Origin: Methanosaeta sp. UBA80
GTDB lineage: Archaea; Halobacteriota; Methanosarcinia; Methanotrichales; Methanotrichaceae
Direction of reading: 5' to 3'
DNA: 7,759 nucleotides
Assembly (NCBI GenBank): GCA_002505805.1
Contig: DAWB01000215.1
Span: 1 to 7,759 of the forward strand
A program made the translations under genes and the position numbers. The notes beneath the pieces were generated by a model. That model searched no databases. It saw only the letters and a program-made list of their open reading frames with translations, and was not told the origin of the DNA. Positions 1 to 5,840 of the stretch are shown here, in pieces (the first letter of the stretch is position 1; every line of letters begins with the position of its first letter).

Positions 1-1
1 T

Positions 2-367
2 ATGGGCATCAACAATATGCTCATCGATCCGGCAGTGCTGCCCCTGGGCAGCGGGGCGGGGGCGGCCCTGCGCTTCTCTGTGGCAGCTAAGGCCCGGCTG
101 GGCCTGCCCGTAGGCTCGGGAATACATAATGCCATATCCTCCTGGCCCTGGCTCTCCCGAAAAGAAGCGCTGGCGAAAAGAGGCTGCGATGCGGCAGCGG
201 CGGCTATGCAGCTTCTCTCGGCAGCCGATTTCCTGCTCTACGGCCCCATAGAGATGGCTGAGATCATCTTTCCCGCCGCGGCTATGGCGGACATACTCAT
301 AGCCGAGGCAGTGAGGGACCTGGAGATCGCTCCGGCGGAGGGGCATCCTCTGGAGCGGTTAGTCTGA
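2..367 (+). CDS. mtrH: MtrH-type methyltransferase subunit, C-terminal part (partial)
   Basis: C-terminal 121 residues of a protein resembling MtrH, the subunit that transfers the methyl group between tetrahydromethanopterin (tetrahydrosarcinapterin) and the corrinoid of the membrane Mtr complex in methanogenesis. The fold in this family is a TIM barrel. Seen here are the family-like segments DPAVLPLG near residue 9, GLPVGSGIHNA near 34-43, LLYGPIE near 78-84 and FPAAAMADI near 90-98, ending in a typical HPLERLV tail before TGA. Family members are about 300-320 residues, so roughly 190 residues lie left of the window; the ATG at base 2 is an internal methionine. mtrH is commonly the last gene of an mtr operon, which fits the absence of other mtr genes to the right. 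A stand-alone MtrH paralogue that serves a methylotrophic corrinoid protein cannot be excluded, because the upstream neighbours are not visible. Confidence 0.75.
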   Translation: MGINNMLIDPAVLPLGSGAGAALRFSVAAKARLGLPVGSGIHNAISSWPWLSRKEALAKRGCDAAAAAMQLLSAADFLLYGPIEMAEIIFPAAAMADILIAEAVRDLEIAPAEGHPLERLV

Positions 368-443
368 TCCGAGGTCACATGTAATCGGTTGAAGATGATA
401 CTAATTTTCGAAATTATGCAACTTCGCCTGTCCTTATGCACCT

Positions 444-481
444 AATAAATAGTCAATGTCTTCATTGATATATTATTTATT
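444..481. terminator. Possible bidirectional terminator between convergent genes
   Basis: Lies between the mtrH-type stop and the stop of the minus-strand HEPN gene. A perfect 6-bp stem, TCAATG (453-458) and CATTGA (463-468), encloses the loop TCTT. An outer 8-bp pairing, AATAAATA (444-451) with TATTTATT (474-481), could extend it across an asymmetric internal loop. The surrounding A/T-rich sequence gives U-rich RNA on both strands, which suits archaeal termination. The hairpin is seen directly; its function is inferred. Confidence 0.4.
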
Positions 482-488
482 AAATTTA

Positions 489-1364
489 TCAAGTGCTTCT
501 TTGCTGCACTCCTAATTGTTTCAAGATGCTTTTATAATGAGATCTTATCATTTCTTGCTCGTCTTCTCCAAGGTAACTGTTATGTGCAACTAGATTCCTT
601 AAATCTGCTAATTCATTAATTCTGGTTAAGATCCATTGCAGATCGTCAAAGTGATCTTTAAACATATCCCAGTTATTTGCAATTACAAGACCTAACTCAG
701 AGAAATCCATATAAAAAACATCTGAATCCCCTCTTAACCTAATCCACTTACTTGTCATTTCTTCCCTTTTTCGAGATTCTATTTTGGCTCGAACATCACT
801 ATTTAGTTTAAAATTATTAAAATAATTTAATCCATATTTTTTATTTCCTACATCTTCAATGAGCTTCCTTAATGAGTTTTCAACGCAATATAGATATAGA
901 TAAACGTGGGTCATTTGACGTCCTTTTTCGAGCACATCTTCCGGTAATATATTCTGCGAGAGTGTTTTTTCAACCAAATCTTGTATTCGGATAATTTCTC
1001 TTGACATTTCTTCTGCGGTACTGGTATTAATCCTTGGTTTTGGTATGATTTCACTTTGTGTCACATCATACCCATATGTTCTGTCTACCATGTTGTTGCA
1101 ATACCTCATAAGCGTCTTATGCTCTTTTTCATCTAGCTCAATGAATTTATTTTCAGGTACATAAAAATAGACTTTCATCTTATAGGCATCCCATCTACTT
1201 CCACGAGCAAAATCTGTGGAAGTTTCTATCTGGCACTCAGAGCCTTCTAAAAGACTAACAATCTTATATTCATTTTTACTTTTTAAGTATTTAATTAGAG
1301 AATGTAAATACGATGCCGCATAGACTTGGTCCAATTCTGGGTAACTAAAATTATCTGAACTCAT
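489..1364 (-). CDS. HEPN-domain protein (Swt1-like HEPN), possible RNase/defence gene
   Basis: Protein of 291 residues from the ATG at 1364. The C-terminal half (about 145-285) is helical and looks like the Swt1-like HEPN domain. It carries RNLVAH at residues 256-261, i.e. the R-x4-H motif (R256, H261) that forms the metal-independent RNase active site in HEPN families, within a typical ELADLRNLVAHNSY context. The N-terminal half (1-140) is not recognised; it has strand-like segments around WDAYKMKVYFYVP (58-70) and no membrane segment or signal peptide. A GTG at 1382 would add six residues, but a TATA-like box at about 1390-1403 puts the expected transcription start near 1369, favouring the ATG. 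The gene is strikingly A+T-rich (11 G/C in bases 781-840, against 42 in 1921-1980 of the next gene), which suggests recent acquisition. HEPN RNases occur in toxin-antitoxin, abortive infection and RNA-processing systems; no antitoxin partner is visible, so the role is open. Confidence 0.7.
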   Translation of the reverse strand: MSSDNFSYPELDQVYAASYLHSLIKYLKSKNEYKIVSLLEGSECQIETSTDFARGSRWDAYKMKVYFYVPENKFIELDEKEHKTLMRYCNNMVDRTYGYDVTQSEIIPKPRINTSTAEEMSREIIRIQDLVEKTLSQNILPEDVLEKGRQMTHVYLYLYCVENSLRKLIEDVGNKKYGLNYFNNFKLNSDVRAKIESRKREEMTSKWIRLRGDSDVFYMDFSELGLVIANNWDMFKDHFDDLQWILTRINELADLRNLVAHNSYLGEDEQEMIRSHYKSILKQLGVQQRST

Positions 1365-1389
1365 GAGCGAATCGCCACGCACAAATAAA

Positions 1390-1403
1390 TGATATTTAAT
1401 TTA
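1390..1403 (-). promoter_or_regulatory. TATA-like box of the HEPN gene
   Basis: Read on the minus strand the segment is TTAAATTAAATATC, an A/T-only run resembling an archaeal TATA box. Its centre is about 30 bases before the ATG at 1364, so the transcript would have a very short leader or none. No good Shine-Dalgarno sequence precedes either candidate start. Confidence 0.4.
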
Positions 1404-1500
1404 AGGCTTATCATCCCTTCTGCCGAACATTCCTTTTTTCGGATCTCCTATGGATATCGCATTGTCTCTGCTATGCGGCCAAAACCAGGGTTTTTAGGAA

Positions 1501-1514
1501 GCCTCAAAAGAGGC
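1501..1514. promoter_or_regulatory. Perfect inverted repeat next to the aconitase X promoter
   Basis: GCCTC-AAAA-GAGGC, a perfect 5-bp inverted repeat with a 4-base spacer, ends 6 bases before the TATA-like box of the aconitase X operon. As DNA it could be an operator overlapping the BRE/TATA region. As RNA it could be a small hairpin of a transcript entering from the left. The repeat is seen directly; the role is inferred and could be chance. Confidence 0.3.
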
Positions 1515-1520
1515 CAAGAT

Positions 1521-1529
1521 TTTATATTA
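1521..1529 (+). promoter_or_regulatory. TATA box of the aconitase X operon
   Basis: TTTATATTA, close to the methanogen TATA consensus, with a purine-containing stretch (CCAAGA) upstream that could serve as BRE. Its centre is about 25 bases before the ATG at 1550, so transcription is expected to start at or within a few bases of the start codon. This agrees with the lack of a Shine-Dalgarno sequence before that ATG. Confidence 0.55.
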
Positions 1530-1549
1530 AAAAATCAAAGGCTATCTCC

Positions 1550-2725
1550 ATGTACCTGTCCCGTGAGGAGGAAGCGGTCTATAAGGGCGAGAGAGGCGAG
1601 ACCCTGGCCAGGATGATGGAGATTCTGGTAGCTTTGGGCGACATCTACGACGCAGAGAGGCTCGTCCCCGTCCGCTCCGTCCAGATCGCCGGGGTCTCCT
1701 TTAAGAATATCGGCAAGGCCGGCCTGGAGTGGATAGCCGACCTGCAAGGGACGGTGACTGTGCCCAGCATCCTCAATCCAGCGGGAATGGACCTGTGCCG
1801 CTGGAAAGAGATGGGGATAGATGTGGATTTTGCAGAAAAGCAGCAGCAGGTCATCCAGGCCTATCGAAAGCTAGGTGTTTCCATCGACTGCACCTGTACC
1901 CCCTACCAGATCTACGATGGCCTGGCTGGCCCGGGCGACCACCTGGCCTGGAGCGAGTCATCCGCCGTCTCCTATGCCAATTCTGTAATCGGCGCTCGCA
2001 CCAACCGAGAGGGAGGGCCTTCGGCTTTGGCTGCCGCCCTGGTGGGAAAGACCGCCCTCTACGGCTACCACCTGGATGAGAATCGCCGGCCCACCCACCT
2101 AATAGAAGTGGAGGCCGATCTTAGAGGTTCGGATTACGGAGCCCTGGGATTTCTGGTGGGAGAGATGGTCAGAGATGGAGTGCCATTCTTCCGGCTGAGC
2201 GGCCTGGAGTCCCAGCCGGGCACGGGCGAGCTGAAGGCCCTGGGGGCGAGCATGGCTGCCAGCGGCTCGGTGGCGCTGTATTACGTTGAGAATGTGACCC
2301 CTGCGCCCCCCTCTTGGGGAGAAGAAGAGAGAATCAGCCTGGGGCGAGAGGATATCCTGGAGGTCTACGCCGCCCATCCAACAGAGGGGGCGCAGGCGGT
2401 GGCACTGGGCTGCCCCCACTGCTCGGCAGAAGAGCTGGAGGGAATCGCCCGGTTGCTGGAGGGGCGGAAGGTGGTAAAGGAGATGTGGGTGTGCACAGCC
2501 CGAAAGACGGCAGAGCAGAACCCCCATCTGGTCAGGATCATAGAGGAGAGCGGGGCCAGGGTCTATTGCGACACCTGCATGGTGGTCTCTCCGGCTTCAG
2601 AGAGCCTGGGCAAGATCATGGTCAACTCGGGAAAGGCTCTGGCCTACCTGCCCGGCCTGGCCGGGGTAAAGGCGGGGCTGGGCAGCATAGAAGAGTGCAT
2701 CGATGCGGCACTGGGAAGGCGGTAG
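1550..2725 (+). CDS. Aconitase X large subunit (phosphomevalonate dehydratase large subunit)
   Basis: Protein of 391 residues matching the aconitase X catalytic domain (formerly DUF521). In archaea the two-subunit form dehydrates (R)-5-phosphomevalonate to trans-anhydromevalonate 5-phosphate, in the modified mevalonate pathway that feeds membrane isoprenoid synthesis; the enzyme is cytosolic and carries an Fe-S cluster. Supporting segments are the N-terminal LSREEEAVYKGERG, VPSILNPAGMD at 71-81, SIDCTCTPYQ at 111-120, WSESSAVSYANSVIGARTNREG at about 134-155, GCPHCS at 287-292 and YCDTCMV at 339-345. C114/C116, C288/C291 and C340/C343 include the likely cluster ligands; which three bind is not decided here. 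The length is normal for a stand-alone large subunit. The ATG at 1550 is preferred because the family N-terminus begins there and a TATA box sits 21-29 bases upstream. The small subunit follows after 2 bases. In bacteria related enzymes act on hydroxyproline derivatives, but the methanogen context favours phosphomevalonate. Confidence 0.9.
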   Translation: MYLSREEEAVYKGERGETLARMMEILVALGDIYDAERLVPVRSVQIAGVSFKNIGKAGLEWIADLQGTVTVPSILNPAGMDLCRWKEMGIDVDFAEKQQQVIQAYRKLGVSIDCTCTPYQIYDGLAGPGDHLAWSESSAVSYANSVIGARTNREGGPSALAAALVGKTALYGYHLDENRRPTHLIEVEADLRGSDYGALGFLVGEMVRDGVPFFRLSGLESQPGTGELKALGASMAASGSVALYYVENVTPAPPSWGEEERISLGREDILEVYAAHPTEGAQAVALGCPHCSAEELEGIARLLEGRKVVKEMWVCTARKTAEQNPHLVRIIEESGARVYCDTCMVVSPASESLGKIMVNSGKALAYLPGLAGVKAGLGSIEECIDAALGRR

Positions 2726-2727
2726 CA

Positions 2728-3120
2728 ATGCAGATCAAGTGCCACCGGGTGGCATCGGGAAGAGCCAGCGGCCCAGCCCTGGTGACCGGTCAGGCCATAT
2801 CCTTTCTGGGCAATGTCAATCCGGAGACGGGAGTGGTGGTCGATCCGGCCCACGAGCTTTTCGGAGAGAGCATAGCGGGAAAGGTGCTGATCTTTCCGGG
2901 AGGCAAGGGCTCCACAGTGGGCTCCTATGTTATTTACCAGCTCAAGAAGAGGGACCTGGCCCCGGCGGCCATGATCAACCTCGTCTCCGAGCCCATTGTG
3001 GCCGTGGGTGCTGTCATCAGCGGCATTCCCCTGGTGGACCGGGTGGGAGAGGAGGTTTTGAGGATCAAAAGCGGCACGATTGTAAATGTAGATGCCGATC
3101 GGGAGCTGGTCCAATTTTAA
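2728..3120 (+). CDS. Aconitase X small (swivel) subunit (phosphomevalonate dehydratase small subunit)
   Basis: Protein of 130 residues matching the aconitase X swivel domain (formerly DUF126), partner of the preceding large subunit. The hallmark PGGKGSTVGSY lies at residues 57-67, and S62 is the likely catalytic serine of the aconitase-type active site. GQAISFLGNVNPETGVVVD (21-39) and DRVGEEVLRIKSGTIVNVDAD near the C-terminus are also typical. The ATG lies 2 bases after the large-subunit TAG, and a purine-rich GGAAGGCGGT just before it can act as ribosome binding site inside the upstream gene's end. The frame is open further upstream through the large-subunit gene, but the family N-terminus starts at this ATG. 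The two subunits should be made together from one transcript. Confidence 0.92.
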   Translation: MQIKCHRVASGRASGPALVTGQAISFLGNVNPETGVVVDPAHELFGESIAGKVLIFPGGKGSTVGSYVIYQLKKRDLAPAAMINLVSEPIVAVGAVISGIPLVDRVGEEVLRIKSGTIVNVDADRELVQF

Positions 3121-3129
3121 TCTTCATAG

Positions 3130-3164
3130 TTTTCCATGTTTTTTCATAATTTTTCTTAATTTTT
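3130..3164 (+). terminator. T-rich terminator with helically spaced T-runs
   Basis: Immediately after the aconitase X small-subunit stop there are four runs of 4-6 T at 3130-3133, 3139-3144, 3150-3154 and 3160-3164. Archaeal RNA polymerase terminates on such U-rich stretches without needing a hairpin, so this is a good end for the operon. The runs are spaced by about 9-11 bases, which would also bend the DNA upstream of the FNT gene. Confidence 0.6.
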
Positions 3165-3193
3165 CCGCAACCGCAAGCCTTTTACACCATTTG

Positions 3194-3216
3194 CAGGCAT
3201 GGACTGCCATTTCCTG
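3194..3216 (+). promoter_or_regulatory. Possible 5' leader hairpin touching the ribosome binding site of the FNT gene
   Basis: CAGG (3194-3197) and ATGG (3199-3202) can pair with CCAT (3207-3210) and CCTG (3213-3216), giving an 8-bp stem with a small internal loop and the tetraloop ACTG. The last paired base is the first G of the GGAGA ribosome binding site. Whether the hairpin is transcribed depends on the start site: a weak TATA-like TTTTACA at about 3180-3186 would exclude most of it, while one in the T-rich tract upstream would include it. Confidence 0.25.
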
Positions 3217-3220
3217 GAGA
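3216..3220 (+). promoter_or_regulatory. Ribosome binding site fixing the FNT start
   Basis: GGAGA sits 6 bases before the ATG at 3227. It is the clearest Shine-Dalgarno match for any gene start in the window and selects this ATG over the in-frame ATG at 3092, which lies inside the small-subunit gene. Confidence 0.65.
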
Positions 3221-3226
3221 GTGACT

Positions 3227-4126
3227 ATGGCATTCAAAGTCCCTGCTGATATCGCCAAGGCGGCCATCGCCGCCGGATGCACTAAATGCAATATGACCTG
3301 GAGCAAGCTACTGGTTCTGGGCTTTTTAGCCGGAGCATACATCGCCTTTGGAGCGCTTCTAAGCGAGATTGTGGCCGGAGGGCTGTCCAACGGCAGCATC
3401 ACCGGGCCGGATGGAGCAGTCTGGAAGCTGGCTCTGCCCGCCGGGCTGATCAAGTTCGCCGCCGGAGCGGTCTTCCCCGTTGGCCTGATGCTGGTGGTCA
3501 TCGCCGGATCGGAGCTATTCACCGGAAACTGCATGTTCGCCTCCATCAGTATTCTTAACGGCGAGGCCGGGCTGCGGGGCCTGGTCAAGAACTGGTCGCT
3601 GGTCTATATTGGCAATTTCCTGGGATCGATATTTGTGGCCTTCTTTCTGGCCTATAAATGTGGATTTTTCGACAGCCTTCCCTGGGCGGGCTGGGCGGCT
3701 ACAGTGGCCAACACCAAGTGCGGCCTGGACTTCTCCACCGCCTTTCTGCGGGGCGTAGGATGCAACTGGCTGGTCTGCCTGGCGGTCTGGCTGGCCATCG
3801 GCGCGGAAGATGTCATCGGAAAGATATTCGCCTGCTGGTTTCCCATCATGGCCTTCGTCACCATCGGCTTTGAGCACAGCGTGGCTAATATGTTCTTCAT
3901 TCCCCTGGGGCTTTTTGCCGCCAACAATCCGGCCATTTCCGGTAAGCTGGCCGAGGCGGGCATAGCCACGACCAACCTGCTTGGGGCGGAGGGCTGGTAC
4001 AACTTCTTTGTCACCAACCTGGTGCCTGTGACATTGGGCAATATCGTGGGAGCGGCGCTCTTTGTGGCGGCGCTGTACTGGTATGTCTATCTGAGAGGGC
4101 CGCTGTGCACGGTGAAGAACAAGTAG
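3227..4126 (+). CDS. FNT-family anion channel (formate/nitrite transporter family)
   Basis: Integral membrane protein of 299 residues with about six hydrophobic segments, the usual size and topology of FocA/NirC/FdhC channels, which work as pentamers in the cytoplasmic membrane. Signature segments are AGSELFTGNCMF (93-104), GCNWLVCLAVW (178-188), GFEHSVANMFFIP (214-226) and NLVPVTLGNIVG (264-275). H217 matches the central pore histidine of FocA, and K164 (in NTKCGLDF) plausibly matches its conserved pore lysine. Substrates known in the family are formate, nitrite, hydrosulfide and short organic acids such as acetate and lactate. No formate dehydrogenase or nitrite gene is adjacent, so the substrate is open; in a methanogen, formate or acetate is most likely. 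The soluble N-terminal segment contains C18-T-K-C21, part of a total of nine cysteines. The gene follows the terminator of the aconitase X operon and converges on the CrtC/AttH-like gene, with 30 bases between the stops. Confidence 0.9.
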   Translation: MAFKVPADIAKAAIAAGCTKCNMTWSKLLVLGFLAGAYIAFGALLSEIVAGGLSNGSITGPDGAVWKLALPAGLIKFAAGAVFPVGLMLVVIAGSELFTGNCMFASISILNGEAGLRGLVKNWSLVYIGNFLGSIFVAFFLAYKCGFFDSLPWAGWAATVANTKCGLDFSTAFLRGVGCNWLVCLAVWLAIGAEDVIGKIFACWFPIMAFVTIGFEHSVANMFFIPLGLFAANNPAISGKLAEAGIATTNLLGAEGWYNFFVTNLVPVTLGNIVGAALFVAALYWYVYLRGPLCTVKNK

Positions 4127-4156
4127 AACCATGGACATATCAGATTTAGCAGAAGA

Positions 4157-5263
4157 TTATCTTATCGATCCGAAAGAAGGAATGAGACGTTTAACCCAAA
4201 AGGTTGAGATCCCTTCCTCCGCAAATTCATAGGCTTCTCCGGAGCGGGAGGTCAGATTTCCCTGCAGCAGGGATCTCTGGTGGAAGATGGTTCGGCTGGG
4301 CTCGGGCGGTTTGAAGTCCAGGCGGGTGGCCTCGGCCCGCAGCACATCCACTGTGAAATTGAGCTTATGCTCGCCGCTCTCCGCCTCGACCCGGTAGATG
4401 GAGGGATAGCCGAGGGTGGTTTCATTATCCAGATGGCCACCGATCTCAGTCAACTTAATCCTGTTTTGGGGAAAGACTATGCTTTTGCCCTCCTTTTCCA
4501 CTCCTAGAAAAGCCAGCCTCTGCTCTCCAGTGATCTCTCCAAAGCAAAGGCTGAAGCCATCCAGAGGCTCTGCTGCCCAGGCGGTGGTCATCCGGAGATC
4601 ACTAAGGCCAAAGCGGCCCCAGGCATGGTCGTGATAGCCTTTGCCCAGGATGTCCAGGCTCTTGTTTCCTATGGTCAGACTGCCTCGCACCTGAGATGAG
4701 GGCATATAGACCAGCCATTTAATCCAATCGCCGGGAGTGTAGCCGAGGTGAGCCTGAACAGGGATGGCAAACCAGGGACTGGCCAGGGGCTGGAAGGTCA
4801 GATCCCATGATATGGCCTCACCTCCGGCGGAACTGCCCTCGATCGAGCCCCATACATGCAGATCAGACTCTCCTTGGGGGGAGAATCCACTGCCGTCAAT
4901 CTCCAGCATGGGCGAGCGCCTGTCCCCGCCAAAGCCCCCGCTCTGATGCGCCCCAAAAGCAGCAGCCGGCCGCCCCTCCTGCATTGCCAGGGCCTCTACC
5001 TCTATCTTTCTATTTTGGGAGATATTGTCCGGATCGCTTAGCAGGTAGAGAAGCATGAGTTGGGTCTCATTGTCCTGGACATAAAAGCGCCACCACTCCT
5101 GGTAATTCTGGTCGTCTATGCCGTTTTTCATATAGTGATAGGCATCGTCCTCCGCAGAAGCATCCACAGCTGCTGCGCAGGGATTGACCGGGAAGATGAG
5201 GGAGAACAAAGCCATCAACAGTGCCATTTTCAATGCCAGATGCTTGCCCAGGAAGGGTTTCAT
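4157..5263 (-). CDS. Secreted CrtC/AttH-like lipocalin-fold protein
   Basis: Protein of 368 residues from the ATG at 5263. The N-terminus is a clear signal peptide: basic MKPFLGKHLALK, a hydrophobic core at about 11-25, then an AAA site near 30-32. The context around C29 (VNPC) is not a lipobox, so a freely secreted or wall-associated protein is likely. The mature part resembles the carotenoid 1,2-hydratase (CrtC) / AttH group of double lipocalin-like proteins: an early EWWRFYVQD segment (56-64), and the hallmark GKGYHDHAWG (207-216) followed by a W-rich strand. Family members hydrate carotenoid ends in phototrophs, but most archaeal and bacterial relatives have no known reaction, and no carotenoid genes are nearby. 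An in-frame TTG at 5284 would add seven residues; a TATA-like box at 5288-5296 lies about 30 bases before the ATG and favours the ATG. It lies 32 bases after the SLOG gene, so it may also be co-transcribed with it. Confidence 0.7.
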   Translation of the reverse strand: MKPFLGKHLALKMALLMALFSLIFPVNPCAAAVDASAEDDAYHYMKNGIDDQNYQEWWRFYVQDNETQLMLLYLLSDPDNISQNRKIEVEALAMQEGRPAAAFGAHQSGGFGGDRRSPMLEIDGSGFSPQGESDLHVWGSIEGSSAGGEAISWDLTFQPLASPWFAIPVQAHLGYTPGDWIKWLVYMPSSQVRGSLTIGNKSLDILGKGYHDHAWGRFGLSDLRMTTAWAAEPLDGFSLCFGEITGEQRLAFLGVEKEGKSIVFPQNRIKLTEIGGHLDNETTLGYPSIYRVEAESGEHKLNFTVDVLRAEATRLDFKPPEPSRTIFHQRSLLQGNLTSRSGEAYEFAEEGISTFWVKRLIPSFGSIR

Positions 5264-5287
5264 GATCTTAGATTTGCCTTTCAATCC

Positions 5288-5296
5288 AAATATATC
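5288..5296 (-). promoter_or_regulatory. TATA-like box of the CrtC/AttH-like gene
   Basis: On the minus strand this reads GATATATTT. Its centre is about 29 bases before the ATG at 5263, implying a near-leaderless transcript. It touches the stop codon of the upstream SLOG gene, so the secreted-protein gene may have its own promoter even though the spacing would allow an operon. Confidence 0.4.
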
Positions 5297-5814
5297 TATT
5301 CTTTGAGCTTTTCTCCTCCGCTCAGCATCTCTTTATTCTCCGGCAAAGGGCCTTCTTCTCCGGTAGCATCGCACTTTTGCTTCATTTTCTCCAGAAGCTT
5401 TACCGCCTCCTCCGGGCTTTTGGCCGCCAGGGCTCCGGGCAGATCCCAGCTTCCCAGGCTTATGAGGGGCCGGTTCATCTTCAGGGCCAGAGCCATCTCC
5501 GACAGCGTTCCCATCTCACCGGGCAGGGCGATCACGGCATCGGCGCTCTTGACGATGATGACATTTCTGGCCTGACCCATGCCGGTGACGATGGAGATAT
5601 CCACAAAGGAATTGGCCTCCTCTCTCTCGCCGGGCAGAATTCCTATGGCCACGCCCCCGCCCTCATGGGCTCCCCGGCAGGCCGCCTCCATCACTCCTCC
5701 CCGCCCGCCGGAGAGGAGGATATGGCCCTGCCGGGCTAAAAGCCATCCCAGCTGCCGGGCGGTCTCACAGGCCTCAGGGGAGCATACGCCGCCACCAACC
5801 ACTGCAATTTGCAT
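5296..5814 (-). CDS. SLOG/LOG-like nucleotide-binding protein (TIGR00725 type)
   Basis: Protein of 172 residues with a Rossmann-like SLOG fold, related to LOG cytokinin-activating phosphoribohydrolases and the proteins once called putative lysine decarboxylases. It begins with the strand-loop MQIAVVGGG (1-9), then LLSGGRGGVMEAACRGAHEGGG (33-54), GILPGEREEAN, and PGEMGTLSE (98-106), which corresponds to the PGGxGTxxE motif. The second glycine of that motif is Glu here, so LOG-type hydrolysis is uncertain. The tail after about residue 147 is charged and probably disordered. The ATG at 5814 is chosen because the family N-terminus starts there, AGGA lies a few bases upstream and the TATA-like box at 5841-5850 implies transcription begins near 5819; an ATG at 5829 and a TTG at 5841 are upstream alternatives. 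The ligand is probably a nucleotide or nucleotide-derived molecule. It precedes the CrtC/AttH-like gene on the same strand. Confidence 0.85.
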   Translation of the reverse strand: MQIAVVGGGVCSPEACETARQLGWLLARQGHILLSGGRGGVMEAACRGAHEGGGVAIGILPGEREEANSFVDISIVTGMGQARNVIIVKSADAVIALPGEMGTLSEMALALKMNRPLISLGSWDLPGALAAKSPEEAVKLLEKMKQKCDATGEEGPLPENKEMLSGGEKLKE

Positions 5815-5840
5815 GAGAGTCCTAAGCATCCGGTGAAACA

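Noticed and set aside
366..1445. GATCCGA (366-372) and TCGGATC (1439-1445) as inverted ends of a mobile element around the HEPN gene
   Set aside because: Only 7 bases match, one copy overlaps the mtrH stop codon, no target duplication is visible and there is no transposase or integrase.
1389..1616. 75-codon + strand open frame between the HEPN and aconitase X genes
   Set aside because: It runs across two promoter regions and into the large-subunit gene in another frame, with no coding character.
2314..2727. Upstream extension of the small-subunit frame, giving a 268-residue protein
   Set aside because: The added residues are the large-subunit gene read in the wrong frame, with Gly/Arg/Pro-rich nonsense; the family N-terminus starts at the ATG at 2728.
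3092..3226. 45-residue N-terminal extension of the FNT channel from an ATG at 3092
   Set aside because: It overlaps the small-subunit gene and crosses the T-rich terminator, and GGAGA lies at the right distance before the ATG at 3227.
3515..4138. Minus-strand open frame of 207 codons across the FNT gene
   Set aside because: The + strand encodes an unmistakable FNT channel; the antisense frame has low-complexity composition typical of a G+C-rich shadow.
4280..5058. Several + strand open frames across the CrtC/AttH-like gene
   Set aside because: The minus strand carries a signal peptide and a family signature in one long frame; the antisense frames have no recognisable domain or ribosome binding site.
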